NCBI GenBank assembly: GCA_949287225.1
Contig: CASEFP010000036.1
Coordinates: forward strand, 1 to 36,442
Reading direction: 5' to 3'
Origin: an uncultured Lentisphaeria bacterium
GTDB lineage: Bacteria; Verrucomicrobiota; Lentisphaeria; Victivallales; UBA1829
DNA: 36,442 nucleotides
The position numbers and the translations under genes are program-made. Below, piece by piece: positions 1-7,271 of this stretch (position 1 is the first letter of the stretch; every line of letters starts with the position of its first letter). The notes under the pieces are model-generated. The model did not search any database. It was given only the letters and a program-made list of their open reading frames with translations, and was not told the origin of the DNA.

Positions 1-36
1 ATGATTCGGAGGACAAATTGATCTTGCGCAGGAAAG

Positions 37-73
37 AAAAAGGCGGGAGGTTTCCGCAACGCCCCGCCTTTTT
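37..73. terminator. Bidirectional intrinsic terminator at the 3' end of glgC
   Basis: An 11-bp perfect stem, AAAAAGGCGGG at 37-47 pairing with CCCGCCTTTTT at 63-73, encloses a 15-nt loop. Read on the minus strand, the GC-rich core is followed by a T tract, so it would end the glgC transcript, whose stop codon lies 18 bp away. It is equally T-rich on the plus strand and could end a transcript entering from the left edge. Confidence 0.85.
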
Positions 74-90
74 CCTGACTCGTTTTCCTG

Positions 91-1407
91 TCAGAGCTGA
101 TGCGTCTCCAGGCTCTTCGGAAGTTCCAGCATCTGGTAGTGGCGGTCCTTCGGAATGACGGTCAGCCATGCGTCCGGACCGTATTCCGGGCCGAGATCGA
201 CAACCATGTAGCGTTTCGCATCCTCCTCGCGGTCGTAACCGATGATCGTGCCGCGCGGAATGACGTTGTGCTTGTCGATGATGCAGTTGCGGATGCGGCA
301 GTGTTCGCCGATGTCCACATCGTTGAGCAGGATCGAGTTGTGCACGGTGGCATAGCTGTGGACAAACACCGAGTTGAAGAGAATCGAACTCGTGACCGTG
401 CTGCCGGAAACAATGCACCCGTCGCAGACGATGGAGTTAATCGCCTTGCCGATGCGCGGCAGGCCATGGACGTCCACCTCCTCGTTATGAACGAATTTCG
501 CGGGCGGGAGACTGAAATGGTAGTTGTAAATCGGCCATTTCGGGTTGTAGAGATCAAGCTGCGGATTGGTCGAGCGCAGATCCATGTTCGCCTCGAAATA
601 GGATTTGAGCGTTCCGACGTCGCGCCAGTAGGGTTTCTCCTGCACGGACTGCCCCGGAATCTTGTTCGAGTAGAAGTTGTAGGCGAAAAGCCGTCCCGTC
701 GGGACAAGCGACGGAATGATGTCCTTGCCGAAGTCGTGCGAGCTGTCCGGACGCGCATGATCCTCATGAAGCAGATGCAGAATATCGCCTGCGCCGAAGA
801 TGTAGTTGCCCATCGAGGCGAGTGCCATGTTCTTGTCGTTCGGCAGCGGTGCGGGGTTCTCGGGTTTTTCCTGGAATCCGACAATACGCCATTCCTCGTC
901 GACCTGAATCACGCCGAACTGTTTCGCGTCCTCGATCGGAACCGGGATCGCGGCAACCGTCGCGATGGAGTTCTTGTTTACATGGAAATCGACCATCTGG
1001 CTGATGTCCATGCGGTAGATGTGGTCGCCGCCGAATACCGCGACGAGATCGGGGCTGAAGTCCTCGATCAGATGCGCGTTCTGGTAGATCGCGTCCGCGG
1101 TTCCCATGTACCAGGTTTTGTCGGCGGTCTGCATCTGCGCCGGGACGGGGATGATGAAACGGCCGCGCACATGCGTGCTGGCGATGTTCCATCCGTTGAT
1201 GATGTGTTCCATCAGACTCTGCGATTTGAACTGCGTAAGGACGAAAATGCTGTCGATGCCGCTGTTGATGAAGTTGCTGAGCACGAAGTCGATGATTCTG
1301 TATTTCCCTCCGAACGGAACGGACGGTTTGGCTCTCTGGTCGGTGAGCGGTGCCAGTCTCCTGCCTTCGCCTCCAGCCAGAATCATGGCAAGAACTGATG
1401 TCCTCAT
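91..1407 (-). CDS. glgC: Glucose-1-phosphate adenylyltransferase (ADP-glucose pyrophosphorylase)
   Basis: Makes ADP-glucose from glucose-1-phosphate and ATP, the committed step of bacterial glycogen synthesis in the cytoplasm. The 438-aa product begins with the nucleotidyltransferase signature AGGEGRRLAPLTDQRAKP and continues with PFGGKYRIIDFVLSN. The conserved GFQEKPENP is near residue 180, and the C-terminal third is a left-handed beta-helix-like stretch (IRNCIIDKHNVIPRGTIIG). Length fits the GlgC family (about 400-440 aa). The ATG at 1405-1407 follows a strong AAGGAGG ribosome binding site. A hairpin terminator follows the stop, so it is probably monocistronic. It is divergent from tsaC across about 225 bp of AT-rich DNA. 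No other glycogen gene is visible here. The identification is secure; allosteric behaviour cannot be read from the sequence. Confidence 0.96.
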   Translation of the reverse strand: MRTSVLAMILAGGEGRRLAPLTDQRAKPSVPFGGKYRIIDFVLSNFINSGIDSIFVLTQFKSQSLMEHIINGWNIASTHVRGRFIIPVPAQMQTADKTWYMGTADAIYQNAHLIEDFSPDLVAVFGGDHIYRMDISQMVDFHVNKNSIATVAAIPVPIEDAKQFGVIQVDEEWRIVGFQEKPENPAPLPNDKNMALASMGNYIFGAGDILHLLHEDHARPDSSHDFGKDIIPSLVPTGRLFAYNFYSNKIPGQSVQEKPYWRDVGTLKSYFEANMDLRSTNPQLDLYNPKWPIYNYHFSLPPAKFVHNEEVDVHGLPRIGKAINSIVCDGCIVSGSTVTSSILFNSVFVHSYATVHNSILLNDVDIGEHCRIRNCIIDKHNVIPRGTIIGYDREEDAKRYMVVDLGPEYGPDAWLTVIPKDRHYQMLELPKSLETHQL

Positions 1408-1447
1408 AAGGTATATCCCTCCTTGTGTTTTTGCGCTTTAATACGAT

Positions 1448-1475
1448 AGCATAAAATTGCGAAACTTAAAATCAA
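1448..1475 (-). promoter_or_regulatory. Candidate sigma-70 promoter of glgC
   Basis: On the minus strand, TTGATT (1470-1475) and TATGCT (1448-1453) are separated by 16 bp, in AT-rich DNA about 40 bp upstream of the glgC start. The match is moderate, and other pairings in this AT-rich stretch are possible. Confidence 0.4.
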
Positions 1476-1531
1476 AATCAGAAGGAAAAACACAGATATT
1501 ACAAAAAATTATCCTTTTTCGGGCAATTTTA

Positions 1532-1560
1532 TTGAAAAAAAATGTTCTGTGCGTTATTTT
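1532..1560 (+). promoter_or_regulatory. Candidate sigma-70 promoter of tsaC
   Basis: TTGAAA (1532-1537) and TATTTT (1555-1560) are separated by 17 bp, about 70 bp upstream of the chosen tsaC ATG. If correct, it rules out the far upstream GTG at 1549 as the translation start. Confidence 0.45.
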
Positions 1561-1632
1561 TTTGCGTGCGGAAGTCCGGAAAGGCCGTTTCCCGGCGTCG
1601 GGATTCCGCACGCATTCGAGGAGTATGAAATC

Positions 1633-2226
1633 ATGATTGCAAAAAAATCGGAAGCGGCCCTGGACTCCTGCCTGGAAGCGCTTGGACGTGCCGGCAGTGT
1701 TCTTCTGGTGCCGACCGAGACCGTCTACGGACTGGTCTGCGACTGGCGCGATGAAGCGGCGCGCGCACGGATCTATCAACTGAAACACCGCAGTGAAACG
1801 AAACCCTTCGCCGCTTTTCTTCCGTCCGTCGAGGCGGTTTTTTCCTGTATTCCGCAGCTGCCGGATGCCGCACGGATTTTCGCGGAAACGTTCTGTCCGG
1901 GTCCGGTCACGCTGGTCGTGCCGGACGGGGCGGGCTCAACGTTCGGCTTCCGTATTCCCGACCATCCGTTCATCCTGAAACTTCTGAAGGCTTACGGTGC
2001 GCCTCTTGCCTCGACAAGTGCGAACCGGTCGGGCATGCCCGCCGCGCTTTCCGTCGCCGAAGCGCTGCGGACGATTGACGGCGAGCCGGACGTCGCGGTG
2101 GACGGCGGCATCCTGGCGCCCGGGTCCAAAGCCTCCACCGTCATTCTGGTGAATGCGGATTCCTCATGGAAGATCCTGCGGGAAGGTCCGGTGACGGAAG
2201 CGATGCTGGAAAAGGCGCTTCGCTGA
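1633..2226 (+). CDS. tsaC: L-threonylcarbamoyladenylate synthase (YrdC/Sua5 family)
   Basis: Condenses threonine, bicarbonate and ATP to threonylcarbamoyl-AMP, the first step of the t6A37 modification of ANN-decoding tRNAs. The 197-aa single YrdC domain shows VPTETVYGLVCD near residue 25, KHRSETKPFAAFLP near 55, the FCPGPVTLVV motif, and STSANRSGMPA near 135. There is no C-terminal Sua5 extension, so it is the short TsaC form. I chose the ATG at 1633 because GAGGAG lies about 9 bp upstream. An in-frame GTG at 1549 would add 28 unconserved residues and would lie inside the predicted promoter. A bidirectional hairpin terminator follows. YciO-like paralogues share the fold, so TsaC is the likely but not certain subgroup. 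Confidence 0.88.
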   Translation: MIAKKSEAALDSCLEALGRAGSVLLVPTETVYGLVCDWRDEAARARIYQLKHRSETKPFAAFLPSVEAVFSCIPQLPDAARIFAETFCPGPVTLVVPDGAGSTFGFRIPDHPFILKLLKAYGAPLASTSANRSGMPAALSVAEALRTIDGEPDVAVDGGILAPGSKASTVILVNADSSWKILREGPVTEAMLEKALR

Positions 2227-2249
2227 TTTCGCCTGAGACTGCAGAAAAA

Positions 2250-2285
2250 CACCCCGCTGACACTTGGCCAGCGGGGTGCATTTTG
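2250..2285. terminator. Bidirectional intrinsic terminator between tsaC and the thioredoxin-like gene
   Basis: CACCCCGCT (2250-2258) pairs with AGCGGGGTG (2270-2278) around an 11-nt loop. A short T run follows on the plus strand (2281-2284), and GTTTTTC follows on the minus strand. It sits between two convergent genes and can serve both. Confidence 0.85.
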
Positions 2286-2311
2286 TGGAGATTGCAAAAT
2301 AAGGAGTGATC

Positions 2312-2797
2312 TTATTTGAGCAGATCTTTCAGATGGCGCACATAGCTTTCGGCTCCGCCTCTCCGGTAACCGGTTTTCCCGATGACTTTGCCGTTTCCGT
2401 CCATCAGCAGCACGGTCGGGAACCCCTGAACTTTATATTTGGCTGCCAGAGCCTCGTTCTGCTGTTTTTCCGCCGGATTCTGCGCAGACTTTCTTGGAAA
2501 GTCCAGTTTCACGAGGATCAGATTTTTCGCGGCGTAATCCTGAAAGGCCTTCTGCGCGAAGACCTCCTTGTCCAGACGGATGCACCACGGGCACCAGTCG
2601 GATCCGGTGAAATCGACGAGCATGGGTTTCTTCGTCTGTTTTGCCAGTTTCTGCGCGGCGGCGAAATCGGTCATCCAGACCTTTTCCGTTTGAGCTTTCA
2701 CCGTCGGCCCCGCGGCGGTCTGCGCGTGGAGTGTGGAAACAGCGGGGAATGCGAGAATTCCCGCGCCGAACAGCATTGCCAGAATGAGTTTCTTCAT
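2312..2797 (-). CDS. Exported thioredoxin-like protein with a CPWC active site
   Basis: A 161-aa protein with a signal peptide (MKKLILAMLFGAGIL..., probable cleavage near Ala25) followed by one thioredoxin fold of the Thioredoxin_7 type. The redox pair is Cys69-Pro-Trp-Cys72 in DWCPWC, and the cis-proline loop GFPTVLL lies near residue 128. It should act outside the cytoplasmic membrane as a thiol-disulfide reductase or isomerase; its substrate is unknown. The insert between active site and cis-Pro (KSAQNPAEKQQNEALAAKY) is rich in charged residues, as in DUF255-related exported thioredoxins of Planctomycetes and Bacteroidetes. The start has AAAGGAGA upstream. It lies 111 bp downstream of pyrD on the same strand, so it may be transcribed separately or by read-through. 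The fold is certain; the function is inferred. Confidence 0.85.
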   Translation of the reverse strand: MKKLILAMLFGAGILAFPAVSTLHAQTAAGPTVKAQTEKVWMTDFAAAQKLAKQTKKPMLVDFTGSDWCPWCIRLDKEVFAQKAFQDYAAKNLILVKLDFPRKSAQNPAEKQQNEALAAKYKVQGFPTVLLMDGNGKVIGKTGYRRGGAESYVRHLKDLLK

Positions 2798-2908
2798 GGT
2801 TGATCTCCTTTTTTTGTTGTTTTATGTTGGAATCCGGAACTGGATTATCAGACAATTTGCCGGAGGAAATGTTCCGGAAACGTTTCTCCGGAACGGGATT
2901 CGTGCTTT

Positions 2909-3859
2909 CTATCGGCTCCGCAAACCGTTTGCACCCTGTTCTTTCCCGAAGAGCCCGATGATTTCGGAGACGGAATGGAACCCCTTTCTTTCGAGGTAGG
3001 CATTGATTCCGTCAATCACCTTGAGCGGCGCCATCGGATCGGCGAAGATTGCTGTGCCGACGGCGACCGCTTTTGCTCCCGCAAGCAGGAACTCCACAGC
3101 GTCCTCTCCGGTCATGATGCCGCCCATGCCGATCACAGGGATCCGCACCGCGTGTGCCGCCTCATAGACCATCCGCACAGCGATCGGCTTGATCGCAGGG
3201 CCGGAAAAGCCGCCTGTGACGTTTGCAATCTTCGGACGGATCGACTCGATGTCAATCGCCATTGCCGGGATCGTGTTGATCAGCGAGACCATATCGCTTC
3301 CCGCGTCCTCGGCGGCTTTTGCAAAATCGGCGATTTTCGTCACGTTCGGGCTCAGTTTCGTAATCAGCGGAAGATTCGTCGCGCGCCGCACCGCCGAGAC
3401 GACCTTTCCCATCATCACCGGATCCGTGCCGAACGCGATGCCCCCTTCCTTCACATTCGGGCAGGAGACATTGATCTCCAGCGCGGCGATTCCGTCGGAC
3501 TCCGCGTCGAGACGCGAGGCCACTTCACAGTAGTCCTCGATCTTCTTTCCCCAGATGTTGACGATCGTCGTCGCCCCGGTTCTGCGGAGGCGGGGGAGGT
3601 AATGCTCATCATGCAGAAACCTGTCGACGCCGGGGCCCTGAAGCCCGATTGCGTTGAGCATGCCCGAAGTCACCTCCGCCACGCGCGGCGTCGGGTTTCC
3701 GTGGGACGGCCACGGGGCGATTCCCTTCACCACCAGAGCGCCGAGTTTGTCCACGGGGAAAAACTCCTCGTATTCCGCGCCGTAGCCGAAGGTGCCGGAC
3801 GCGGTCATCACGGGATTCTTCAGCTGGATTTTTCCCAGATCGACTCTCAGATCAGCCAT
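2909..3859 (-). CDS. pyrD: Dihydroorotate dehydrogenase B, catalytic (FMN) subunit
   Basis: Oxidises dihydroorotate to orotate in pyrimidine synthesis. The 316-aa class 1B protein has the FMN barrel motif NPVMTASGTFGYG at the N-terminus. Catalytic Cys133 lies in NVSCPNVKEGG (class 1 enzymes use Cys; class 2 use Ser). IPVIGMGGIMTGEDAVEFLLAGA binds the FMN phosphate, and AVAVGTAIF follows. The ATG at 3857-3859 overlaps the pyrK stop by 8 bp, so the two are translationally coupled, as expected for the PyrD2-PyrK2 complex that passes electrons to NAD+. An in-frame ATG further upstream would lie deep inside pyrK and is unlikely. A hairpin without a T tract lies about 15-40 bp downstream and is not a convincing terminator. 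Confidence 0.95.
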   Translation of the reverse strand: MADLRVDLGKIQLKNPVMTASGTFGYGAEYEEFFPVDKLGALVVKGIAPWPSHGNPTPRVAEVTSGMLNAIGLQGPGVDRFLHDEHYLPRLRRTGATTIVNIWGKKIEDYCEVASRLDAESDGIAALEINVSCPNVKEGGIAFGTDPVMMGKVVSAVRRATNLPLITKLSPNVTKIADFAKAAEDAGSDMVSLINTIPAMAIDIESIRPKIANVTGGFSGPAIKPIAVRMVYEAAHAVRIPVIGMGGIMTGEDAVEFLLAGAKAVAVGTAIFADPMAPLKVIDGINAYLERKGFHSVSEIIGLFGKEQGANGLRSR

Positions 3860-4637
3860 AATAAACCTCTTTCGCGTTGTAGACAGGTCCTTCCTTGCAG
3901 CTTCTTGAATAGCGCCAGCCATCCGGCGACACATCGTCACATACTTTTACGACGCAGGCGAAACACGCTCCGACCCCGCAGCACATATGCTGATCGAGAC
4001 TCAGCTCGGCTTCCGCTCCGAGTTCGAGCGAGCGCTTCCCTAGCGCCAGAAGCATCGGTTCCGGTCCGCAGCCGTAGACGAAACAGTCTTTGCACTCGGG
4101 CGTGAGCGCCCCTTCCAGAAGCTCCGTCACGAAACCCCTGTGCCCGACGGAACCGTCGTTCGTGGCGATTCTCACTTCAAATCCGAGTTTTTCATATTCT
4201 TCGACAAGAATCAGATCCCCGTCCGAGCGCGCGCCGAGCAGAAGCGCGCCTTTTTCCGGACAGCGCTTTGCCAGAAGATAGGTCGCCGCCGAGCCGTAGC
4301 CGCCCGCTACAAGAACGGGCCGCACGCCGGCGGGGGGAAGTGTGTAGGGTTTTCCGAGCGGCCCGAGAATCGTGCAGCGTTCGCCGGGACGCATCTGCGC
4401 GAGCGCCTCCGTGCCGTGGCCGACGATTTTATAGACGAGCGTCAGGGTTCCGGCTTCCGCGTCCGCGTCGCTGATGCTGAACGGGCGGCGCAGGATGCGG
4501 TCGCGCATCGGCGTGATCCTGACATGGACGAACTGCCCCGGCCGGGCCTCGCGCGCAATGGCGGGAGCGTCAAAGACGATTCTCCGGTAGAGCCCTTTCA
4601 GACAGTCGTTTTTCAAAATAGTGCATTCCAGATCCAT
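3852..4637 (-). CDS. pyrK: Dihydroorotate dehydrogenase B, electron transfer subunit (FAD, 2Fe-2S)
   Basis: Partner of PyrD that moves electrons from FMN to NAD+ through FAD and a [2Fe-2S] cluster. The 261-aa protein has the ferredoxin-reductase fold: FAD motif RRPFSI at about 50-55, NAD-binding start VLVAGGYGSAATYLLA at 108-123, YGCGPEPML near 188-196, and a C-terminal cluster motif with Cys220, Cys225, Cys228 (CGVGACFAC) and Cys247. The start at 4637 follows GGAGG; an upstream in-frame ATG at 4688 lacks such a site and would add 17 unconserved residues. First gene of the pyrK-pyrD operon, under a good promoter at 4714-4742. The pair makes this pathway NAD-linked rather than quinone-linked, which suits an anaerobe. 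Confidence 0.95.
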   Translation of the reverse strand: MDLECTILKNDCLKGLYRRIVFDAPAIAREARPGQFVHVRITPMRDRILRRPFSISDADAEAGTLTLVYKIVGHGTEALAQMRPGERCTILGPLGKPYTLPPAGVRPVLVAGGYGSAATYLLAKRCPEKGALLLGARSDGDLILVEEYEKLGFEVRIATNDGSVGHRGFVTELLEGALTPECKDCFVYGCGPEPMLLALGKRSLELGAEAELSLDQHMCCGVGACFACVVKVCDDVSPDGWRYSRSCKEGPVYNAKEVYYG

Positions 4638-4713
4638 AATTCCTCCGGGGAAACGAGCGGACGGAAGTGTTTTTTTCCGTCTTCTCACTTTTATTTGCGC
4701 ACATGCGCCTTAT

Positions 4714-4742
4714 ATTATAACCCCTGAACAGAGAATACTCAA
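4714..4742 (-). promoter_or_regulatory. Sigma-70 promoter of pyrK-pyrD
   Basis: On the minus strand, TTGAGT (4737-4742) and a perfect TATAAT (4714-4719) are separated by exactly 17 bp, about 75 bp upstream of pyrK. It is among the best promoter matches in the window. Its -35 box touches the start of the short leader ORF ahead of priA on the other strand. Confidence 0.7.
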
Positions 4743-4775
4743 ATGAAAGAGGAAAGCTTTTCCGCGGATTTATGA
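4743..4775 (+). CDS. Possible 10-codon leader ORF overlapping the priA start
   Basis: ATG at 4743 opens MKEESFSADL and ends in a TGA (4773-4775) that overlaps the priA ATG as ATGA. The GAGGAA inside it is the only SD-like sequence nearby and lies about 18 bp from the priA ATG, too far for normal initiation, so re-initiation or coupling could be used. It may be chance; nothing else supports translation. Confidence 0.25.
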   Translation: MKEESFSADL

Positions 4776-7006
4776 AAGAATCGCCGAATATTGCCAGGGT
4801 GCTCCTGAATCTGTCGCTCGACCGGACTTTCGATTACCGGATTCCGGAATCACTGTGCGGCAGGATCACTGCGGGAATGCGCGTCGTCGTCCCCTTCGGG
4901 CGGGGTGATTCCGAACGGGAGGCCTATGTCGTCGCAGTCGGTTCGGATTCCGTGCACGGAGAACTCAAGGAGATCATCCGCATCTGCGAGGATCATCCCG
5001 CGCTTCCGCCTGCTCTTCTCAAGATCGGCGAATGGATGGCCGACTACTACTGCTGCGCCGGTGAACTGGCGGTCCGGACATTGCTTCCCGGCGCGGTCCG
5101 CAGCGGAAAAGTCAAGGTGAAAACCAAAGCCTTCTATTTTCTGAACGACATGAGGAAGGCCGCAAACTACATTGCGGAGAATCCCCGTGCGAAAGGGCGC
5201 TGTGCCGCGCTCAAAGCCCTGATGCTCCGTCCCGGCATCGAGGCGGAGGTGCTTGAGAGCGAATCCGGGGCGTCGAAAGCCGTGCTTCGGGAGCTCGTGA
5301 GACTGGAGCTGGTCACGATCGAGGACCGCGCCATTGAACGCAATCCGTTTGCGGGAACCGAACTGCTCCGAACGGAACCGCTCCCCCCGACCGACGAACA
5401 GGCGGCGGCGCTGAAGGTTATTTTCGAGCGCATGGAGCATCCGGAATCCGGCGCGCCGCATGTGATTCTTCTCCACGGAGTCACGGGCAGCGGCAAGACC
5501 GAGGTCTATCTTCAGGCGATTGCGCGTGCCGTGGAGCAGGGACGCGAGGCGATTGTCCTCGTGCCGGAAATCTCCCTGACGCCGCAGACGGTGGAACGCT
5601 TCCGCGCACGCTTCGGCGACATGGTGAGCGTCCTCCACAGCGGGCTGACCGACGGCGAGCGTTACGACGAATGGATGAAGGTTCACAACGGGAAAGTCAA
5701 AATCGCGGTCGGCGCGCGTTCCGCGCTTTTCGCTCCCTTCCGCAATCTGGCGCTGATCATCGTGGACGAGGAGCACGACACCTCCTACAAGCAGTCCGAA
5801 GCGCCCCGCTACAATGCGCGCGATGTCGCGGTGATGCGAGGCAAGCTCGAAAACGCGCTCGTGATCCTCGGTTCGGCGACACCGTCGATGGAATCCTATT
5901 ACAACGCGCAGAAGGGAAAATACACGCTCTGCCGTCTGACGAAGCGCAGCGACCCCTCCATTCTGATGCCGGATGTGAAAATCATCGACATGCGTCTTGA
6001 GGGAAATGAGGAGGGCAAACTGCCGTTCCTTTCAAAATTTCTGGTGCAGGCGGTGCGCGAGCGCATTGCGCGCGGCGAACAGAGCATCCTTTTCCTGAAC
6101 CGGCGCGGTTTCGCGCGGCAGATGACGTGCGACCTCTGCGGCTATGTCGCGATGTGCCCGGACTGTTCCGTTGCCTATACGTATCACCGGAAAACGCAGA
6201 TGCTGACCTGTCACCTCTGCGCCTCGTCGCGCGAGGCGCCTGCGGTCTGCCCGAACTGCGGTTCGGAGCATATCCGCTACTCCGGTGCGGGGACCGAGCG
6301 GATCGAAAACATTTCGCTGGACTGTTTCAAGGGGGCCCGTATCGCGCGGATGGACTCGGACAGCATGACTCGCCCGAGCCTTTACGCCAAAGTGCTGTCG
6401 CAGTTCCGCCGCGGCGAGCTTGACATCCTGATCGGCACGCAGATGATCGCCAAGGGGCTCCATTTTCCCAACGTGACGCTTGTCGGGATCGTGAACGCGG
6501 ACATGGGGCTTTTCCTGCCGGACTTCCGCGCGGCGGAGCGCTCGTTCCAGCTTCTGACGCAGGTGGCGGGAAGGGCCGGGCGCGGCGAGGTCAAGGGCGA
6601 GGTGCTCGTGCAGACCTGCACGCCGTTCAATCCGCCGCTGATGTATGCGGCAAACCACGATTTTGAAGGATTTTACAGTGAGGAGATCGCAGTCCGTGAG
6701 GAGTTGAAATTCCCGCCGTTCGGGCACATGATGATTGTGCATTTCCGGGGAGAGGATCCTGCGGAAATCCTGCGGACCGCCGCGGAACTGATGGAGAAAA
6801 TCCGCCCGAAACTGGATCCGGAAACCGTGGTTTCCGATCCGGCTCCGGCGCCGATCGAGCGTGTCAAAGGCAAATACCGTTTCATGGCTACGTTCCGGAA
6901 TGGGAAACTTGCACCATTGCGCCGCGCACTCCGGCGCGAAATCTATACCGTCCGCCGTCCGGAAGTCGAGATTTATGTCGATGTGGACCCGATCTCGATG
7001 CTGTGA
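4772..7006 (+). CDS. priA: Primosomal protein N' (replication restart helicase PriA)
   Basis: 3'-5' superfamily 2 DNA helicase that recognises stalled forks and reloads the replisome. The 744-aa product has an N-terminal DNA-binding region (RTFDYRIPE, RVVVPFGRG), Walker A GVTGSGKTEVY at 236-246, Walker B DEEH at 332-335, and LGSATPSMES. A zinc region carries CDLCGYVAMCPDC and, further on, CHLCASSREAPAVCPNCGSE, giving the expected eight cysteines. Motifs V and VI appear as DILIGTQMIAKGLHFPNVTLVGI and QLLTQVAGRAGRG. Length is typical. The ATG at 4772 fits the family N-terminus, but its ribosome binding site is poor; see the short leader ORF in front of it. It is divergent from pyrK and probably monocistronic; the Rex-controlled operon begins after 265 bp. 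Confidence 0.96.
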   Translation: MKESPNIARVLLNLSLDRTFDYRIPESLCGRITAGMRVVVPFGRGDSEREAYVVAVGSDSVHGELKEIIRICEDHPALPPALLKIGEWMADYYCCAGELAVRTLLPGAVRSGKVKVKTKAFYFLNDMRKAANYIAENPRAKGRCAALKALMLRPGIEAEVLESESGASKAVLRELVRLELVTIEDRAIERNPFAGTELLRTEPLPPTDEQAAALKVIFERMEHPESGAPHVILLHGVTGSGKTEVYLQAIARAVEQGREAIVLVPEISLTPQTVERFRARFGDMVSVLHSGLTDGERYDEWMKVHNGKVKIAVGARSALFAPFRNLALIIVDEEHDTSYKQSEAPRYNARDVAVMRGKLENALVILGSATPSMESYYNAQKGKYTLCRLTKRSDPSILMPDVKIIDMRLEGNEEGKLPFLSKFLVQAVRERIARGEQSILFLNRRGFARQMTCDLCGYVAMCPDCSVAYTYHRKTQMLTCHLCASSREAPAVCPNCGSEHIRYSGAGTERIENISLDCFKGARIARMDSDSMTRPSLYAKVLSQFRRGELDILIGTQMIAKGLHFPNVTLVGIVNADMGLFLPDFRAAERSFQLLTQVAGRAGRGEVKGEVLVQTCTPFNPPLMYAANHDFEGFYSEEIAVREELKFPPFGHMMIVHFRGEDPAEILRTAAELMEKIRPKLDPETVVSDPAPAPIERVKGKYRFMATFRNGKLAPLRRALRREIYTVRRPEVEIYVDVDPISML

Positions 7007-7083
7007 CCCATCCTTTCCGGGTGTGTGCGCCCTGATTTTTGCTTTCCCTTGTGAAAAAAGTTTCCGCTTTTCCTGCTGTTCAG

Positions 7084-7101
7084 TTGTGAAATCGCTTGAC
7101 A
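7084..7101 (+). promoter_or_regulatory. Degenerate Rex-type site overlapping the upstream promoter
   Basis: TTGTGAAATCGCTTGACA carries the exact left half of a Rex operator (TTGTGAAAT) and a diverged right half that contains the -35 box TTGACA. A further left half-site, TTGTGAA, occurs at 7049-7055. These are weaker than the site at 7200-7217 and are functional only by inference. Confidence 0.4.
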
Positions 7102-7123
7102 AAACAGGAAAAACTGCTATATT
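7096..7123 (+). promoter_or_regulatory. Upstream sigma-70 promoter of the rex-hyd operon
   Basis: A perfect TTGACA (7096-7101) and TATATT (7118-7123) are separated by 16 bp, about 150 bp upstream of rex. The -35 box overlaps a Rex-like half-site. Confidence 0.6.
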
Positions 7124-7199
7124 TGAGCTCAGCAGGAGAAGAAAACCGTCCTTCTTTGATTTCCAGGCACCATCAGGAGAAAAAAGTTCCCGGTTCCTG

Positions 7200-7217
7200 T
7201 TGTGAAAAATATCACAT
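7200..7217 (+). promoter_or_regulatory. Rex operator in the rex-hydCBA promoter
   Basis: TTGTGAAAAATATCACAT is close to the known Rex consensus (TTGTGAA, six A/T-rich bases, TTCACAA). Its core is a perfect TGTGA-N6-TCACA inverted repeat at 7201-7205 and 7212-7216. Its last base is the first base of a TATAAT (7217-7222), so bound Rex would cover the -35 to -10 spacer of a second promoter (weak -35 TTCCTG at 7194-7199). This predicts repression when NADH is low and derepression when NADH is high, with rex controlling itself. Confidence 0.85.
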
Positions 7218-7271
7218 ATAATCAAATGATTAGGTTATTCAATTATAGTTATTGAATCTGGCAACGGTAAA

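Noticed and set aside
1..21. Possible 3' end of an upstream gene (in-frame TGA at 19-21)
   Set aside because: Seven codons are too few to judge. The terminator at 37-73 would suit such a gene, but the frame cannot be confirmed.
100..1398. 432-codon open frame on the plus strand opposite glgC
   Set aside because: It mirrors glgC exactly, the product is Arg/Val/Asp-rich without motifs, and glgC has full family signatures and a ribosome binding site.
2871..2894. GTTCCGGA...TCCGGAAC hairpin downstream of pyrD
   Set aside because: The 8-bp stem is real, but no T tract follows on the minus strand, so I do not call it a terminator.
7238..7256. TTCAAT...ATTGAA inverted repeat just upstream of rex
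   Set aside because: The short arms are in very AT-rich DNA; it does not match the Rex consensus and may be chance.
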